Origin: Alkalibacter rhizosphaerae
GTDB taxonomy: Bacteria; Bacillota; Clostridia; Eubacteriales; Alkalibacteraceae
NCBI RefSeq assembly: GCF_017352215.1
Contig: NZ_CP071444.1
Coordinates: forward strand, 1,178,001 to 1,242,000
Direction: 5' to 3'
DNA: 64,000 nt
This document shows positions 63,939-64,000 of this stretch, piece by piece (position 1 is the stretch's first letter; each line of letters begins with the position of its first letter). The translations under genes were made by a program, and so were the position numbers. The notes under the pieces are model-generated. The model searched no databases. It was not told where the DNA came from and saw only the letters and a program-made list of their open reading frames with translations.

Positions 63939-64000
63939 CTACCGGAAATATGCCGCGCCGGATTCAAACAACTGCTGGTCAAAAGGTCCTGGAATGTTTT
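63939..64000 (-). CDS. purL: C-terminal end of phosphoribosylformylglycinamidine synthase (PurL), partial
   Basis: Twenty codons in frame to TAG (63939-63941) read [19 protein letters not shown]. This resembles the last residues of the long clostridial single-chain PurL (pattern N-x-PG-x-x-DQ-x-x-FESG-x-x-YF). The position just upstream of purC fits. The call rests on a short tail remembered from the family and could be wrong. Confidence 0.55.
   Translation of the reverse strand, partial: NIPGPFDQQLFESGAAYFR

Overview
The window looks like a low- to mid-GC Firmicutes chromosome, most likely a member of the Clostridia. The grounds are strong Shine-Dalgarno sites with GTG and TTG starts, a BirA-type operator on bioY, NiaR, greA-lysS and tilS-hpt-ftsH gene orders, an Fe-S type PurF and RlmD, LCP and TagD/LicD cell-wall genes, and class I c-di-GMP riboswitches. 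I do not assign a genus. Most genes lie on the minus strand.

Layout. 1-1.2 kb: an AT-rich, probably acquired DNA methyltransferase (cut by the window edge) behind a tiny helix-turn-helix protein. 1.6-4.7 kb: rlmD, an autoregulated-looking tetR gene, an orphan c-di-GMP-I riboswitch transcription unit, and bioY with a promoter/operator. 4.8-9.4 kb (plus strand): a potassium-uptake operon (membrane-anchored RCK-like protein, TrkH, TrkA, short KdpD-like kinase, KdpE-like regulator). 9.4-28.6 kb (minus strand): a large surface glycopolymer locus with an LCP ligase, a secreted beta-helix protein behind a second c-di-GMP-I riboswitch, a Wzz/CpsD-like protein, a Wzx flippase, a Wzy polymerase, two TagD-like cytidylyltransferases paired with two LicD proteins, three deacetylase-like proteins, a FemAB/GNAT protein, glycosyltransferases and an initiating sugar-phosphate transferase with an unusual C-terminal extension. 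Two glycosyltransferase genes are broken by single-base deficits, all in runs of G.

28.9-33.9 kb: two tRNA-Ser genes directly downstream of serS, then a UPF0182 membrane protein and niaR. 34-45.9 kb: two nearly identical 16S-23S-5S operons in tandem, separated only by a cbiZ-like gene. 46-55 kb: lysS, greA, dusB, coaX, a probable pantothenate ECF transporter, an FlK-like thioesterase, ftsH, hpt and tilS. 55-55.6 kb: five tRNA genes (Leu, fMet, Met, Glu, Val in transcription order). 55.6-57.3 kb: divIC-like, S1-domain and ppx genes. 57.4-64 kb: the purine operon, purL(end)-C-F-M-N-H-D.

How parts fit together. The glycopolymer genes form a plausible complete path: initiation on undecaprenyl phosphate, glycosyl and alditol-phosphate/LicD additions using CDP-activated groups, flipping, polymerisation, chain-length control, and LCP-mediated attachment to the wall. 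c-di-GMP probably sets the level of the beta-helix protein. The second riboswitch, with its own consensus promoter and terminator but no ORF, is the least explained element. I see no CRISPR array, prophage or transposase.
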